Shown here piece after piece: positions 51,662-63,229 of a stretch of DNA of 64,000 nucleotides. Both the position numbers and the translations under genes were made by a program. Origin of the DNA: Pacificimonas sp036351775 (GTDB lineage: Bacteria > Pseudomonadota > Alphaproteobacteria > Sphingomonadales > Sphingomonadaceae). The stretch covers positions 26,299 to 90,298 of the forward strand of contig JAZBPX010000034.1 in the NCBI GenBank assembly GCA_036351775.1, written 5' to 3'. The number at the start of each line of letters is the position of its first letter. Position 1 is the first letter of the stretch. The notes below the pieces were generated by a model that ran no database searches, was not told where the DNA came from, and saw only the letters and a program-made list of their open reading frames with translations.

Positions 51662-52795
51662 TTGTTTGAACCAGCGGACGATACGGAAACCAGCGGGGCG
51701 CAGCGCGCGCTCTCGCGGCTGTCCGTCACCGATTTCCGCTCCCACGCCGCCGCCGATCTGTCTCCCGGTCCCGGCCTGATTGCCATCAGCGGGCCGAACG
51801 GCGCGGGCAAGACGAACCTTCTGGAGGCGATTTCCCTGCTCGTCCCCGGTCGCGGTCTTCGCCGCGCTGCCCTGCCGGAAATGGCGCGCCAGCAGAGTCC
51901 GGGCGGCTTCGCCGTCGCCGCACGGCTCGACATGGGGAAGGGCGATCCCATCGAGATCGGCACCGGTATCGAACCCGGCTCGGCTCGGCGCATCGTCCGC
52001 GTAAACGGTGCGGGCGCGGCCGCGAACAGCCTGTCCGAGTGGCTCAGCGTCCTTTGGCTGACGCCTGCGATGGACCGCCTGTTCACCGGCCCCGCCGCCG
52101 ACCGCCGCCGCTTTCTCGACCGGCTGACGCTCGCGCTCCACCCGGGCCACGCGCAGGCCGCGACGCGCTACGAGGCGGCCATGCGCGAAAGGAACCGCCT
52201 GCTGCAGGACGGCAAGGCGAACGACTACTGGCTGAACGCCGTGGAGATCGAGATGGGCCGCTACGGGGCCATGGTCTGCGATGCCCGCGCGGCAACCGTC
52301 CGCTCCCTTCAGTCCGCATTGAAGACCACGGCGGGCGGCCCGTTTCCGGAGGCTGCCATCGGGCGCGAGGGGATCGAACCGCCGGGCGCCGACGGCTTCA
52401 CCGCCGCCCTTCGCACCTCCCGCCCGGACGACCTGCGTGCCGGCCGCACCCTTGTCGGACCCCACCGCGACGAGCTGATCGTCACCCATGTGCAGAAGGG
52501 CCAGCCCGCGGCCCTCGCCTCAACCGGCGAGCAGAAGGCGCTCCTCACCGGTATCGTCCTGTCCCACGCGGCCCTTGTCGCCAGCGAAACCGGCCGCCGC
52601 CCGATTCTCCTCCTCGACGAGGCACTGGCGCATCTCGACGAGGCCCGGCGCGTCGCGCTGTTCGGCCTTCTGGGCACCCTCGGCGCGCAGGTCTGGATGA
52701 CCGGCACCGACGCCGCGCTTTTCCGTGCAATTCCGGGCGAAGCGACCTATATCGAAATGGTGGACGGGGTGCCGGTTCTGCGGGACCGCGAGTAG
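51662..52795 (+). CDS. recF: DNA replication/repair protein RecF
   Basis: 377 residues. Walker A SGPNGAGKTNLLEAI near residue 40, ABC-like signature STGEQKALLTGIVL and Walker B RRPILLLDEALAHLD. Loads RecA at gaps with RecO and RecR. TTG start; an extended N-terminus precedes the usual RLSVTDFRSH. Downstream gyrB follows after a family B palindrome. Confidence 0.95.
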   Translation: MFEPADDTETSGAQRALSRLSVTDFRSHAAADLSPGPGLIAISGPNGAGKTNLLEAISLLVPGRGLRRAALPEMARQQSPGGFAVAARLDMGKGDPIEIGTGIEPGSARRIVRVNGAGAAANSLSEWLSVLWLTPAMDRLFTGPAADRRRFLDRLTLALHPGHAQAATRYEAAMRERNRLLQDGKANDYWLNAVEIEMGRYGAMVCDARAATVRSLQSALKTTAGGPFPEAAIGREGIEPPGADGFTAALRTSRPDDLRAGRTLVGPHRDELIVTHVQKGQPAALASTGEQKALLTGIVLSHAALVASETGRRPILLLDEALAHLDEARRVALFGLLGTLGAQVWMTGTDAALFRAIPGEATYIEMVDGVPVLRDRE

Positions 52796-52803
52796 GCTTC
52801 TCC

Positions 52804-52901
52804 GTCATTCCCGCGGAGGCGGGAATCCAGCCGCGAGGCGGTGCTGCGACCCGGCAGCGCCTCGGACGCTGGAACTGGAATCCCGCCTTCGCGGGAATGA
52901 C
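52804..52901. repeat. Paired extragenic palindrome, family B
   Basis: Arms gtcattcccgcggaggcggg and cccgccttcgcgggaatgac in the recF-gyrB gap. Confidence 0.85.
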
Positions 52902-52927
52902 ACATAATTGCGGGGAACGTAGAGACT

Positions 52928-55333
<2,406 letters not shown>

Positions 55334-55676
55334 GGTATTCCCTCCTTCCCCTGAAGGAGGGGCAGGGAGACTTGGCGGCTCGCCTGCCTGGTCGCAGCGG
55401 GGTGGTCTGCAGCAGGGCAGGCCCTACCAAACAAAATCTAGTCATTCCCGCGAAAGCGGGAATCCATGAACCAGCCGCTGCTCCTCGCGCCCAGCGTCCG
55501 CCCATGGATTCCTGCCTGCGCAGGCAGGACTAACCTTTTATTGGCGAGGGCAGGACCGCCTCACAAACATTTAGTCATTCCTGCGAAAGCGGGAATCCAC
55601 GGACCGACCGCAGCCCACCGGCCCACCGCTGGTCCATGGATTCCTGCCTGCGCAGGAATGACTAAGCTACGTGCTC
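55334..55676. repeat. gyrB-wrbA gap: three extragenic palindromes
   Basis: 343 bases, no gene. A ccctccttcccctgaaggagg hairpin (about 55341-55362) close to the gyrB stop, then two family B units at 55441-55530 and 55574-55662. The two share ggattcctgcctgcgcagg in their right arms and are about 130 bases apart. Confidence 0.8.
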
Positions 55677-56273
55677 CTACCCGTGCAGCTTCGCCGCTGT
55701 TTCCGCGACCAGCTTGCCTTGGAACCGCGCGCCCTCAAGCTCGACATCGCTCGGCATCCGCGACCCGTCGCCCGCAATCGTTGTCGCGCCGTAGGGCGAT
55801 CCGCCCTTCACTTCGTCCACGCCCATCTGGCCCTGGAAGCTGTAGGGCAGGCCCACGATGGTCAGGCCGTGGTGCATCAGCTGCGTGATGATCGAGAACA
55901 GCGTCGTTTCCTGCCCGCCATGCTGGGAGCCGGTGGAGGTGAACGCCGCGCCGACCTTGCCGACCAGCTTGCCGGAGAACCACAAGCTACCGGTCGCGTC
56001 CCAGAACGCCGCCATCTGGCTGGAAATGCGCCCGAACCGAGTCGGCGACCCGACGATGATCGCGTCATAATCCGGTAGCTCCTCGACGCTGGCGACGGCG
56101 TGGCTGTCGTCATACTGGAAGCCTGCATTCTCGACGATTTCAGGCGGTACCGTCTCCGGCACGCGCTTCACATGGACCTCGGCGCCCGCACTGCGCGCAC
56201 CCTCGGCGACCGCTTCCGCCATTGTCGCCACGTGGCTGTAGCTTGAATAGTAAAGTACTAGAACCTTTGCCAT
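55677..56273 (-). CDS. wrbA: NAD(P)H:quinone oxidoreductase WrbA
   Basis: 198 residues, flavodoxin fold. LYYSSYSHVATMAEAVAEGAR is the FMN-phosphate loop; GSPTRFGRISSQMAAFWDATG and STGSQHGGQETTLFS are the WrbA-type signatures. Reduces quinones by two electrons. Starts at 56273 with AAGGAGAC upstream. Confidence 0.95.
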   Translation of the reverse strand: MAKVLVLYYSSYSHVATMAEAVAEGARSAGAEVHVKRVPETVPPEIVENAGFQYDDSHAVASVEELPDYDAIIVGSPTRFGRISSQMAAFWDATGSLWFSGKLVGKVGAAFTSTGSQHGGQETTLFSIITQLMHHGLTIVGLPYSFQGQMGVDEVKGGSPYGATTIAGDGSRMPSDVELEGARFQGKLVAETAAKLHG

Positions 56274-56363
56274 TTTCCTGTCTCCTTCGTTTCAGAATTG
56301 TCCCGCTCTAACTCCTTAAACCTGTCATCCCGGTCGTTCGCTGGCTGCGGCCTCGCCCCTTTC

Positions 56364-56760
56364 GTCACCCTGAACTTGGTTCAGGGTCTAAACGTCGACG
56401 CCGCTTCGGACACTGGATCCTGAAACAAGTTCAGGATGACGTGGGGGTAGAAGCGGTCGCTCTTCGTCAGACCGTATCCACAAGCACACCCAATTCTCGT
56501 CACCCTGAACTTGGTTCAGGGTCCAAACGTCGACGCCGCTTCGGACACTGGATCCTGAAACAAGTTCAGGATGACGTGGGGCAGAAGCGGTTGCTCTTCG
56601 TCAGACCGTATCCACAAGCACACCCAATTCTCGTCACCCTGAACTTGGTTCAGGGTCTAAACGTCGACGCCGCTTCGGACACTGGATCCTGAAACAAGTT
56701 CAGGTTGACGTGGGGCAGAAGCGGTTGCTCTTCGTCAGACCGTATCCACCAGCACGATTT
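56364..56760. repeat. Tandem direct repeat, three copies of 134-135 bases
   Basis: Copies begin at 56364, 56499 and 56633 (gtcaccctgaacttggttca). Each contains a family A palindrome followed by cgtcagaccgtatccac. That segment is the antisense of the last codons of the pirin gene (VDTV stop); the third copy runs into the real gene. So the unit was created by duplicating the palindrome together with the gene end. Period changes 135 to 134. Confidence 0.9.
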
Positions 56761-57430
56761 CGGTGTCCTCGAGCGCCTCGATGCTGATCGTGTCGACCGC
56801 CTCAACCGCCACGCCGTCGCGCTCGTTGGCGAATTCGCCGTTCACCTCGATGCTGCCGGTTGCGGGTACCAGATAGGCTTTCCGCCCCTCAGCCAGCGCC
56901 CAGGTCGCCGTTTCCCCGGCTTTCAGCGTGATGCCCGCGACCCGCGCGTCCGCTCGGATCATCAGCGCGTCCTCATCATCCGCGCCGCTGGCCAGGATCG
57001 ACCAGTCACCGGCCCGGTCCTCCTTCGGAAAGGGTTTGGCACCCCAGCGCGGCTCGCCGCCGCGCGTCGTCGGCTCGATCCAGATCTGGAAGATACGCGT
57101 TTCCACGTCCTCAAGATTATACTCGGCATGCTGGATCCCGCTGCCCGCCGACATGACCTGCACATCGCCCGCCTCCGTCCGGCCGTCATTGCCAAGGTTG
57201 TCCCTGTGGCTGATCGCGCCCTCGCGGACATAGGTGATGATTTCCATGTCGCGGTGCGGATGCGGCGGAAAGCCGGACTGCGCCGCGATCCGGTCGTCAT
57301 TCCAGACCCGCAGGCGGCCCCAGCCCATCCGCGCCGGATCATGATAGCCGGCGAATGAGAAATGGTGGCGCGCGTCCAGCCAGCCATGATCGGCGTGACC
57401 CAGACTGTCGAATCGGCGAACATCGATCAT
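56735..57430 (-). CDS. Pirin-family protein (YhhW/quercetinase type)
   Basis: 231 residues from ATG 57430. Bicupin: FPPHPHRDMEIITYVREGAISH holds the metal-binding His residues, GDVQVMSAGSGIQHAEYN contains the others. Members oxidise flavonoids or act as redox cofactors. Divergent from a LysR regulator 99 bases away, the usual partner arrangement. Its 3' end is duplicated downstream in a tandem array. Confidence 0.9.
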   Translation of the reverse strand: MIDVRRFDSLGHADHGWLDARHHFSFAGYHDPARMGWGRLRVWNDDRIAAQSGFPPHPHRDMEIITYVREGAISHRDNLGNDGRTEAGDVQVMSAGSGIQHAEYNLEDVETRIFQIWIEPTTRGGEPRWGAKPFPKEDRAGDWSILASGADDEDALMIRADARVAGITLKAGETATWALAEGRKAYLVPATGSIEVNGEFANERDGVAVEAVDTISIEALEDTEIVLVDTV

Positions 57431-57529
57431 CGAATGATCTCCCACTGCGTGTGTTGCTTGAGAGCTAGATGGCAACGCGCCGCACGGTTATAAACAGAAA
57501 GGATCGAAACAGACCCTTTCGGAAAATTA

Positions 57530-58438
57530 ATGTCAGAGCCTGACCTGAATGCCTGGCGCACCTTCGTTGCGGTCGCCGAGGAGGGCACGATGACCCGCGC
57601 CGCCGAGCGCCTCGGCAATTCCGTCCCGACGGTCTCCAAGGGGCTGGCCGCGCTGGAACAGCAGCTCGGCGTCGCGCTGTTCCACCGGACCTCCCGCCGG
57701 GTCTCGCTTTCACCCACCGGCGAAGCGCTGCTTCCCGAGGCGCGAACGCACGTTGCCGCACTGAGCGCGCTCGCCGAACGCCTGCGCGACCGGGACGGCC
57801 CGCCGCGCGGCCGCATCCGGATGAGCGCCCCGCTCAGCTTCTCCGTTCGCCATCTCGGCGCGCCGCTGACCGCATTCCTGTCCGCCCATGACGGCGTCGG
57901 CCTCGACCTTCAGCTCTCTGACGAGACCGTCGATCTGGTGGACGGCGGCTTCGACCTCGCGCTCCGCATCGGCAGCCTGGCCGACTCGTCCCTCCGCGCG
58001 CGAAAGCTCTGCGACATCCGCGTGCCGCTCGTTGCCGCGCCGGCCTATCTGGACGCGCATGGCGAACCGAGCACCCCCGCCAATTTGGCGACCCACGCAA
58101 CCATCGCCTTTTCCCAAACCGCGTCGCCCACCAGCTGGACCTTCCGCCACGATCTGGACGGGGAGCGCACCGTCGAGGTCACACCGCGCCTTCTCCTCGA
58201 CAATGGCGATCTGGGTCTGGAAGCCCTGCGCACCGGCATCGGCATCGCGCCGCTACCCGATTTCTTCGTCGGCGAAGACATTGCCGCGGGCCGTTTGCGC
58301 GAAATCATGCTGCCGTGGTATCGGCCCGCGATCGGCCTCCACATCGTCACGCCGCCCACCCGCCTTCAGCCCCGCCGTGTCCGCCTGCTCATCGAAGCCC
58401 TCGCCGCAGCGTTCCGCAAGCAAAGCTGGTCCTACTGA
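57530..58438 (+). CDS. LysR-family transcriptional regulator
   Basis: 302 residues. Winged helix at 1-65: LNAWRTFVAVAEEGTMTRAAERL, VPTVSKGLAALEQQLGVALFHRT; effector domain with RIRMSAPLSFSVRHLGAPL. Likely controls the divergent pirin gene, a common pair. Inducer unknown. The 99-base gap should contain the operator but no T-N11-A site stands out. Confidence 0.92.
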   Translation: MSEPDLNAWRTFVAVAEEGTMTRAAERLGNSVPTVSKGLAALEQQLGVALFHRTSRRVSLSPTGEALLPEARTHVAALSALAERLRDRDGPPRGRIRMSAPLSFSVRHLGAPLTAFLSAHDGVGLDLQLSDETVDLVDGGFDLALRIGSLADSSLRARKLCDIRVPLVAAPAYLDAHGEPSTPANLATHATIAFSQTASPTSWTFRHDLDGERTVEVTPRLLLDNGDLGLEALRTGIGIAPLPDFFVGEDIAAGRLREIMLPWYRPAIGLHIVTPPTRLQPRRVRLLIEALAAAFRKQSWSY

Positions 58439-58468
58439 GGCCCGGGCTCCCCCTCATTGTCTCGCGGG

Positions 58469-59470
58469 TTACCCCGGCAGCCAGCCCTCTAGCACCTGGT
58501 CCGGGGGGCGGTGTCCGTCTGACCAGACGCGGATGTTGGTGATGACCTTGTCGCCCATTGCGCGCCGCCCCTCGATCGTCGCGGAGCCCATGTGCGGCAG
58601 CAGCGTGACGTTATCGAGCGCGAGGATTTCGTCCGGCACGTTCGGCTCATCGGAAAACACGTCGAGCCCCGCTCCGGCCAGCTTGCCGTCCCGCAAGGCC
58701 GCCGCCAGCGCCGCCTCGTCGACGATCTCGCCGCGCGCGGTGTTGATGACATAGGCCTCCGGCTTCATCAGCGACAGCCGCCGGGCATCGATCAGACCGT
58801 GCGTTTCCGGCGTCAGCGGGCAGTGGATCGTCAGCACGTCCACCTCCGGCAGCATCGCATCGAGGTCGTCCCACCATGTCGCGTTCAGCGCGGTCTCCGC
58901 CGCCTCCGGCATTCGGCTGCGGTTGTGGTAGTGTACCTTCATGCCGAACGCATTCGCCCGCGCCGCCACCGCGCCGCCGATCCGGCCCATGCCGACGATG
59001 CCCAGCGCCTTGCCGCCGATGCGGTGCCCGCGCAGCGATGTCGGTGCCCAGCCGGTCCACTGGCCGGAGCGCAGCAGGCGCCCGCCCGCGCGCATCCGGC
59101 GCACCGTCGACATCATCAGCGCCATGGCCATGTCGGCGGTATCCTCGGTCAGGACGCCCGGCGTGTTCGTAACCAGGATGCCCCGCTTCTTCGCGGCGGC
59201 GAGATCGATATGGTCGACGCCAACACCGAAATTCGCGATCAGCCTCACGCTGTCCGGCATGGCCGCGATCAGCGCCGCGTCCACATCGTCCGTCACCGTC
59301 GGGACGAACACGTCAGCCGCCTTCATCCCGTCCAGCATCGCTTCGGCGGACAGCGGCGCATCGTCCAGCCTCAGGACCGCCTGGAACAGCTCGCCCATCC
59401 GCGCCTCGGTCTGGCGCGGCAACTGGCGGGACACGAAGACACGGGGGTTCGGCACACGGTCATGGTTCAT
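58469..59470 (-). CDS. D-2-hydroxyacid dehydrogenase (glyoxylate/hydroxypyruvate reductase type)
   Basis: 333 residues. Rossmann GIVGMGRIGGAVAARANAFG, catalytic Arg in NTARGEIVDEAALAAAL, Glu and His in LLPHMGSATIEGR. NAD(P)-dependent reduction of glyoxylate or hydroxypyruvate. Converges on the LysR gene. Exact substrate cannot be read from the sequence. Confidence 0.92.
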   Translation of the reverse strand: MNHDRVPNPRVFVSRQLPRQTEARMGELFQAVLRLDDAPLSAEAMLDGMKAADVFVPTVTDDVDAALIAAMPDSVRLIANFGVGVDHIDLAAAKKRGILVTNTPGVLTEDTADMAMALMMSTVRRMRAGGRLLRSGQWTGWAPTSLRGHRIGGKALGIVGMGRIGGAVAARANAFGMKVHYHNRSRMPEAAETALNATWWDDLDAMLPEVDVLTIHCPLTPETHGLIDARRLSLMKPEAYVINTARGEIVDEAALAAALRDGKLAGAGLDVFSDEPNVPDEILALDNVTLLPHMGSATIEGRRAMGDKVITNIRVWSDGHRPPDQVLEGWLPG

Positions 59471-59559
59471 ACCGCCGAGCGCTATGGCGCAGCGCAGGAC
59501 CGGTCAAGCGGGCGAGGGGGGCGGTCAAGCGGGCGCGCCGCAGCACCGCCACACCAATC

Positions 59560-59660
59560 GTCATCCTGAACTCGTTTCAGGGTTCAAACGTCGGCGCGGC
59601 ACCGGTCACTGGATCCTGAACCATGCCTGCCCCGGACGCCGATCCGGGGTTCAGGATGAC
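59560..59660. repeat. Family A palindrome, internally altered
   Basis: Left arm tcctgaactcgtttcaggg, right arm tggatcctgaacc and ggggttcaggatgac separated by an inserted cctgccccggacgccg segment, suggesting two repeats merged. Confidence 0.75.
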
Positions 59661-59703
59661 GCTCCTTTGCGAAGGGGTCAGCGTTGACGACCCGCCCCGC
59701 CCA

Positions 59704-60312
59704 TCACCGCGGCGGGAACTGCGTCTCCACCATACTGCTTTTCGCCGCCCATCTGTCGTGCAGCGCCGTGAGCTCCGGCCGCCCGCGCCGCCAGTCCACA
59801 TTGGCGTGGCGGAAATCGAGATATTCCAGCGCCACCACCGTCAGCATCTCCGCATAGGGCACATAGGCAGGCGCCGCGTCCAGCATCGCGGGCAGCGCAT
59901 CGAGCGCGCGCTTGATCTGCGTTTCCCAGCGGCCCTGCCAGAAGATCGACCGCTCGCCCGGCTGGCGCACGACCTCCATCCGCCACGCCAGCGCGCAGTC
60001 GAGGACCGAATCGATATGGCTCGCCAGCGTCATCGCCGCCCAGCGCTGCGGATCGCCCGGCGCGGGGTAAAGGTCGCCCGGGTCCTTCAGCGTCGCGAGA
60101 TAGCCCAGGATCACGCGGCTGTCGTGGATGCTCAGCCCCTCGTCCGTTTCCAGCGCCGGGATCTTCGTGCTCGGGTTGACGGAAATCAGCTCGTCCGGGT
60201 CCGCCAGCGGATCCACCGGCACCTCGTCGACCGCGTCTTCAAGGTCGAGTTCGCGCAAAAATACCCGCACCTTGCGCGCATAGGGTGAGGTGTAGGACAT
60301 GTAGAGTTTCAC
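59704..60312 (-). CDS. Glutathione S-transferase family protein
   Basis: 202 residues from the GTG at 60312 with a GGAG site; longer upstream frames run into the divergent gene. VKLYMSYTSPYARKVRVFL, NPSTKIPALETDEG and DSRVILGYLATL are the thioredoxin-fold domain. Starts 13 bases from the CoA-transferase start, divergent. Confidence 0.88.
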   Translation of the reverse strand: MKLYMSYTSPYARKVRVFLRELDLEDAVDEVPVDPLADPDELISVNPSTKIPALETDEGLSIHDSRVILGYLATLKDPGDLYPAPGDPQRWAAMTLASHIDSVLDCALAWRMEVVRQPGERSIFWQGRWETQIKRALDALPAMLDAAPAYVPYAEMLTVVALEYLDFRHANVDWRRGRPELTALHDRWAAKSSMVETQFPPR

Positions 60313-60325
60313 GGAAGGCTCCCCG

Positions 60326-61498
60326 ATGATGTCCCCAGCCGATAGCGAGGCCGCCCCAGCCGGTCCACTGACCGGATTGACGGTCATCGACCTCAGCCGC
60401 GTCCTTGCCGGTCCCTACTGCACGATGGTGCTGTCCGACCTCGGTGCGCGCGTCATCAAGGTAGAGCGCCCCGGCGTGGGCGACGACAGCCGCGCCATCG
60501 GCCCGTTCAGGAACGGCAAGAGCGCCTATTTCACCTCCATCAACCGCGGCAAGGAGTCCATCGCGCTCGACCTGAAGGCGGACGGCGACCGCGCGCTATT
60601 CGAGGCGCTGCTCGAATCCGCAGATATCCTCGTCGAGAATTACCGCCCCGGCGCGATGGCGAAGCTCGGCTATGGCTGGGATACGCTGCACGCCCGCTAC
60701 CCGCGCCTGATCTACGCTGCGGCCAGCGGCTTTGGCCACACCGGCCCGGACAGCGCGAAGGCAGCTTATGACATGGTTGTCCAGGCGATGGGCGGCATCA
60801 TGAGCGTGACCGGCCATCCCGGCGGCCCTCCCACCCGCGTCGGCACCAGCGTCGGCGACATCACGGCGGGGCTGTTCTGCGCCATCGGCATCCTCGCCGC
60901 CGTCCACGACCGGGCGGCGACGGGCGAGGGCCGCTTCGTCGATGTCGCCATGCTCGACGGCCAGATCGCCATCCTCGAAAACGCCATCGCCCGCTACGCG
61001 ACAACAGGCGAAGCGCCGGGCCCGCTGGGCGCGCGGCACCCGTCGATCACGCCCTTCGCGGCCTTCCCGTGCAGCGACGCGCACATCGTTATCGCCGCTG
61101 GGAACGATGCGCTGTTCACCGCGCTCTGCAACGCCCTTGGCCTCGACAAGCTGCCGGATAACCCGCGCTTCCGGACCAACAATCTCCGCAGTGAGAACTG
61201 GCAGGCGCTCCATACCGTGCTGGACGCCCAGCTCGAGACGGAGACCGCGGACCACTGGCTGGCCGTCCTCGACAAGGCTGGCGTGCCCGCCGGTCCGCTG
61301 CAGGATGTCGGCCAGGCCCTCGCCCATCCGCAGGTGCAGGCGCGCAACATGGCCATCACCACGGCGTTGGAGGACGGCACCCCCCTCACCGCCGCCGGCA
61401 ACCCGGTAAAGATCAGCGGCTTCCCCGACCCCGCCACCCGCCCCAAGGCCCCCGCGCTGGATGAGCACAGGGCGAAGATTCTAAGCGGACTTTCCTAA
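60326..61498 (+). CDS. CaiB/BaiF family III CoA-transferase
   Basis: 390 residues. VLAGPYCTMVLSDLGARVIKVERPG, FTSINRGKESIALDLK and the catalytic-Asp region YDMVVQAMGGIMSVTGHPG are typical. Moves CoA between carboxylic acids through a covalent aspartyl intermediate. May be linked to acyl-CoA degradation pathways encoded elsewhere in the window. Confidence 0.92.
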   Translation: MMSPADSEAAPAGPLTGLTVIDLSRVLAGPYCTMVLSDLGARVIKVERPGVGDDSRAIGPFRNGKSAYFTSINRGKESIALDLKADGDRALFEALLESADILVENYRPGAMAKLGYGWDTLHARYPRLIYAAASGFGHTGPDSAKAAYDMVVQAMGGIMSVTGHPGGPPTRVGTSVGDITAGLFCAIGILAAVHDRAATGEGRFVDVAMLDGQIAILENAIARYATTGEAPGPLGARHPSITPFAAFPCSDAHIVIAAGNDALFTALCNALGLDKLPDNPRFRTNNLRSENWQALHTVLDAQLETETADHWLAVLDKAGVPAGPLQDVGQALAHPQVQARNMAITTALEDGTPLTAAGNPVKISGFPDPATRPKAPALDEHRAKILSGLS

Positions 61499-61570
61499 AA
61501 ATAGTCACGGTCCCGGGTCCTGCATTTGCATGGCTCGCTGACGGCCGTCGTCGCTGCCTCCGCAGAAATA

Positions 61571-61671
61571 GTCATCCCAGCGCAGGCTGGGATCCACGCT
61601 GTGACAAGCATCGGAGGCGCCGCGTCGGCCAAATCCATCACAGCATGGATTCCAGCCTTCGCTGGAATGAC
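61571..61671. repeat. Paired extragenic palindrome, family B variant
   Basis: Arms gtcatcccagcgcaggctgg and ccagccttcgctggaatgac between the CoA-transferase and hisN-like genes. Confidence 0.85.
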
Positions 61672-61700
61672 TAAGTGAGTTGAACAGCTATAGAGACCCC

Positions 61701-62471
61701 ATGAAATCCGACGATCTCGCCTTCGCTCACCGCCTCGCCGACGCGGCGGGCGCAGCCATCCGCCCCTATTGGCGCGCTGCCTTCGACACCGAGACCAAGG
61801 CCGACGCCTCCCCGGTCACCGCCGCTGACCGCGCCGCCGAGCTCGCCATGCGCGAACTGATCGACCGCGAGCGCCCGGACGACGGCATCATCGGCGAGGA
61901 GTTCGGCGAGACCCGCCCCGGCGCGGCCCGCCAGTGGGTACTCGACCCCATCGACGGTACCGTCAGCTTCGTCGCGGGCCGCGCCATCTTCGGGACGCTG
62001 ATCGCGCTGATGGAGGATGGCTGGCCCACCCTCGGCATCATCGACCAGCCGATTGCAGGGGAGCGCTGGGCGGGCCGCACCGGGCAGGGCACCACCTTCA
62101 ACGGCAAGCCCGCCGAAACCCGCCGCTGCCCCGACCTCAAGGGCGCGTCGCTCGCCACCTCCGCCCCGCATTACTTCACGGAGGAAGACGGCGCGCGCTA
62201 CGCCGCCCTCGCCCAGCAGACGGCCCGCGCCGGCCTGATCTACGGCGGCGACTGCTACAATTACGGCCTCCTCGCGTCCGGCCATATCGACATCGTCGCC
62301 GAAACCGGGCTGAAGCTTCACGACTACGCCGCGCTCGTCCCCATCGTGGACGGCGCGGGCGGTCTCATGACCGACTGGCGCGGCGACCCCCTCCACGCCG
62401 GGTCGGAGGGCGCGGTCCTCGCCCTGGGCGATGCCGCGCGGCTGGAGGATGTGCTGGCGATCCTTACCTAG
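61701..62471 (+). CDS. hisN: Inositol-monophosphatase family phosphatase, HisN-like
   Basis: 256 residues from the ATG at 61701. Metal motif GEEFGE and the DPIDGTVSFVAGR loop (D-P-I-D-G-T) plus the third site DYAALVPIVDGAGG. Histidinol-phosphate phosphatase fits the alphaproteobacterial group, but a general inositol phosphatase remains possible. Converges on the VapBC operon. Confidence 0.87.
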   Translation: MKSDDLAFAHRLADAAGAAIRPYWRAAFDTETKADASPVTAADRAAELAMRELIDRERPDDGIIGEEFGETRPGAARQWVLDPIDGTVSFVAGRAIFGTLIALMEDGWPTLGIIDQPIAGERWAGRTGQGTTFNGKPAETRRCPDLKGASLATSAPHYFTEEDGARYAALAQQTARAGLIYGGDCYNYGLLASGHIDIVAETGLKLHDYAALVPIVDGAGGLMTDWRGDPLHAGSEGAVLALGDAARLEDVLAILT

Positions 62472-62872
62472 GCGGGCATGGGCAGCGCGCGCTGCAAACC
62501 GAGGAACCGGTGGAACGGCTCGAAATCCCTGTCGCGCGCCAGCAGCCTATAGCCATTCATCAGACACCTCGTCGCGATCAGGCCATCAATGGTTTTACGG
62601 ACTGTGACACCCCTGCCCCGAAGCTGCCTGTAGTTGTCCGCCGCCGCGAGCGCGCAGTCGACGCCGCCAATCTCGACAATGCTGAACTGCAACAGCCCCT
62701 CGCGCGCCGCCGCGTGATCGCGGTCATGCCGTATTCCCTGCAAGACCTCGCACAGGATCAGGTCGCCGATTACCACTTGGTCCTGCGCGGCGGCCTGTTC
62801 GAACAGTTCGGTTTCCGGCCCCGCATTCCCGCCCAGGAAGTCAATGAGAACGCTCGAGTCGACCAGGATCAC
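62468..62872 (-). CDS. vapC: PIN-domain toxin VapC
   Basis: 134 residues from the GTG at 62872, which overlaps the vapB stop (GTGA). PIN residues: VILVDSSVLIDFLGG (Asp5, Asp11), GDLILCEVLQGI (Glu), KTIDGLIATRCL (Asp), then LLARDRDFEPF. Ribonuclease, probably cleaving tRNA or rRNA. Antitoxin is upstream in the same operon. Confidence 0.92.
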   Translation of the reverse strand: MILVDSSVLIDFLGGNAGPETELFEQAAAQDQVVIGDLILCEVLQGIRHDRDHAAAREGLLQFSIVEIGGVDCALAAADNYRQLRGRGVTVRKTIDGLIATRCLMNGYRLLARDRDFEPFHRFLGLQRALPMPA

Positions 62873-63063
62873 CGATCGCGCCGCATCTCGTCGAGGTCGC
62901 CGTCCCACCGGACCCGGCCCTTCAGGGCCAGAAACTTCTTCTGCGCCTCAAGCTGGACGACCTTCCGAAGAGCCAACTCGACGGCCTCCCGCTTGGTTTT
63001 CGCGCCGGTCGCCTTGATGGCATCGGTCATAAGACTGTCGTCGATGACGATGTTCGTCCGCAT
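62869..63063 (-). CDS. vapB: Antitoxin VapB
   Basis: 64 residues. RTNIVIDDSLMTDAIKATG is the ribbon-helix-helix DNA-binding start; KTKREAVELALRKVVQL follows and the tail DLDEMRRD would fill the toxin site. The stop overlaps the vapC start. An 8-base inverted repeat immediately upstream is the expected autoregulatory operator. Confidence 0.92.
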   Translation of the reverse strand: MRTNIVIDDSLMTDAIKATGAKTKREAVELALRKVVQLEAQKKFLALKGRVRWDGDLDEMRRDR

Positions 63064-63064
63064 G

Positions 63065-63094
63065 ATGTGTATCCTTTTCTGGATTTATACACAT
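63065..63094. promoter_or_regulatory. VapBC operator: 8-base inverted repeat
   Basis: atgtgtat at 63065-63072 and atacacat at 63087-63094 are perfect inverted repeats directly upstream of the vapB start. They include a TATAAA-like box and the AAAGGA ribosome site, so VapB binding would block transcription. Confidence 0.8.
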
Positions 63095-63119
63095 AAGCGT
63101 CCGTTACCGAGCCCACAAC

Positions 63120-63147
63120 TTGATTTCCGCTGCCGCCGCGTTATATC
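63120..63147 (+). promoter_or_regulatory. Promoter of rpmI-rplT
   Basis: TTGATT (63120-63125) and TATATC (63142-63147) with a 16-base spacer. It predicts a leader of about 75 bases before rpmI. Confidence 0.6.
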
Positions 63148-63229
63148 GCGCGCCTCTAACGAGGTGACGGTCCGGCCAGTGTGGGCTGCCGAGGCCGTCT
63201 TTTTTACGTCCGGACACAAGGAGACGAAA

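Noticed and set aside
56480..56760. DnaA-box-like gtatccaca sites near gyrB
   Set aside because: They are copies of the pirin 3' end created by tandem duplication and are not in a DnaA-box cluster.
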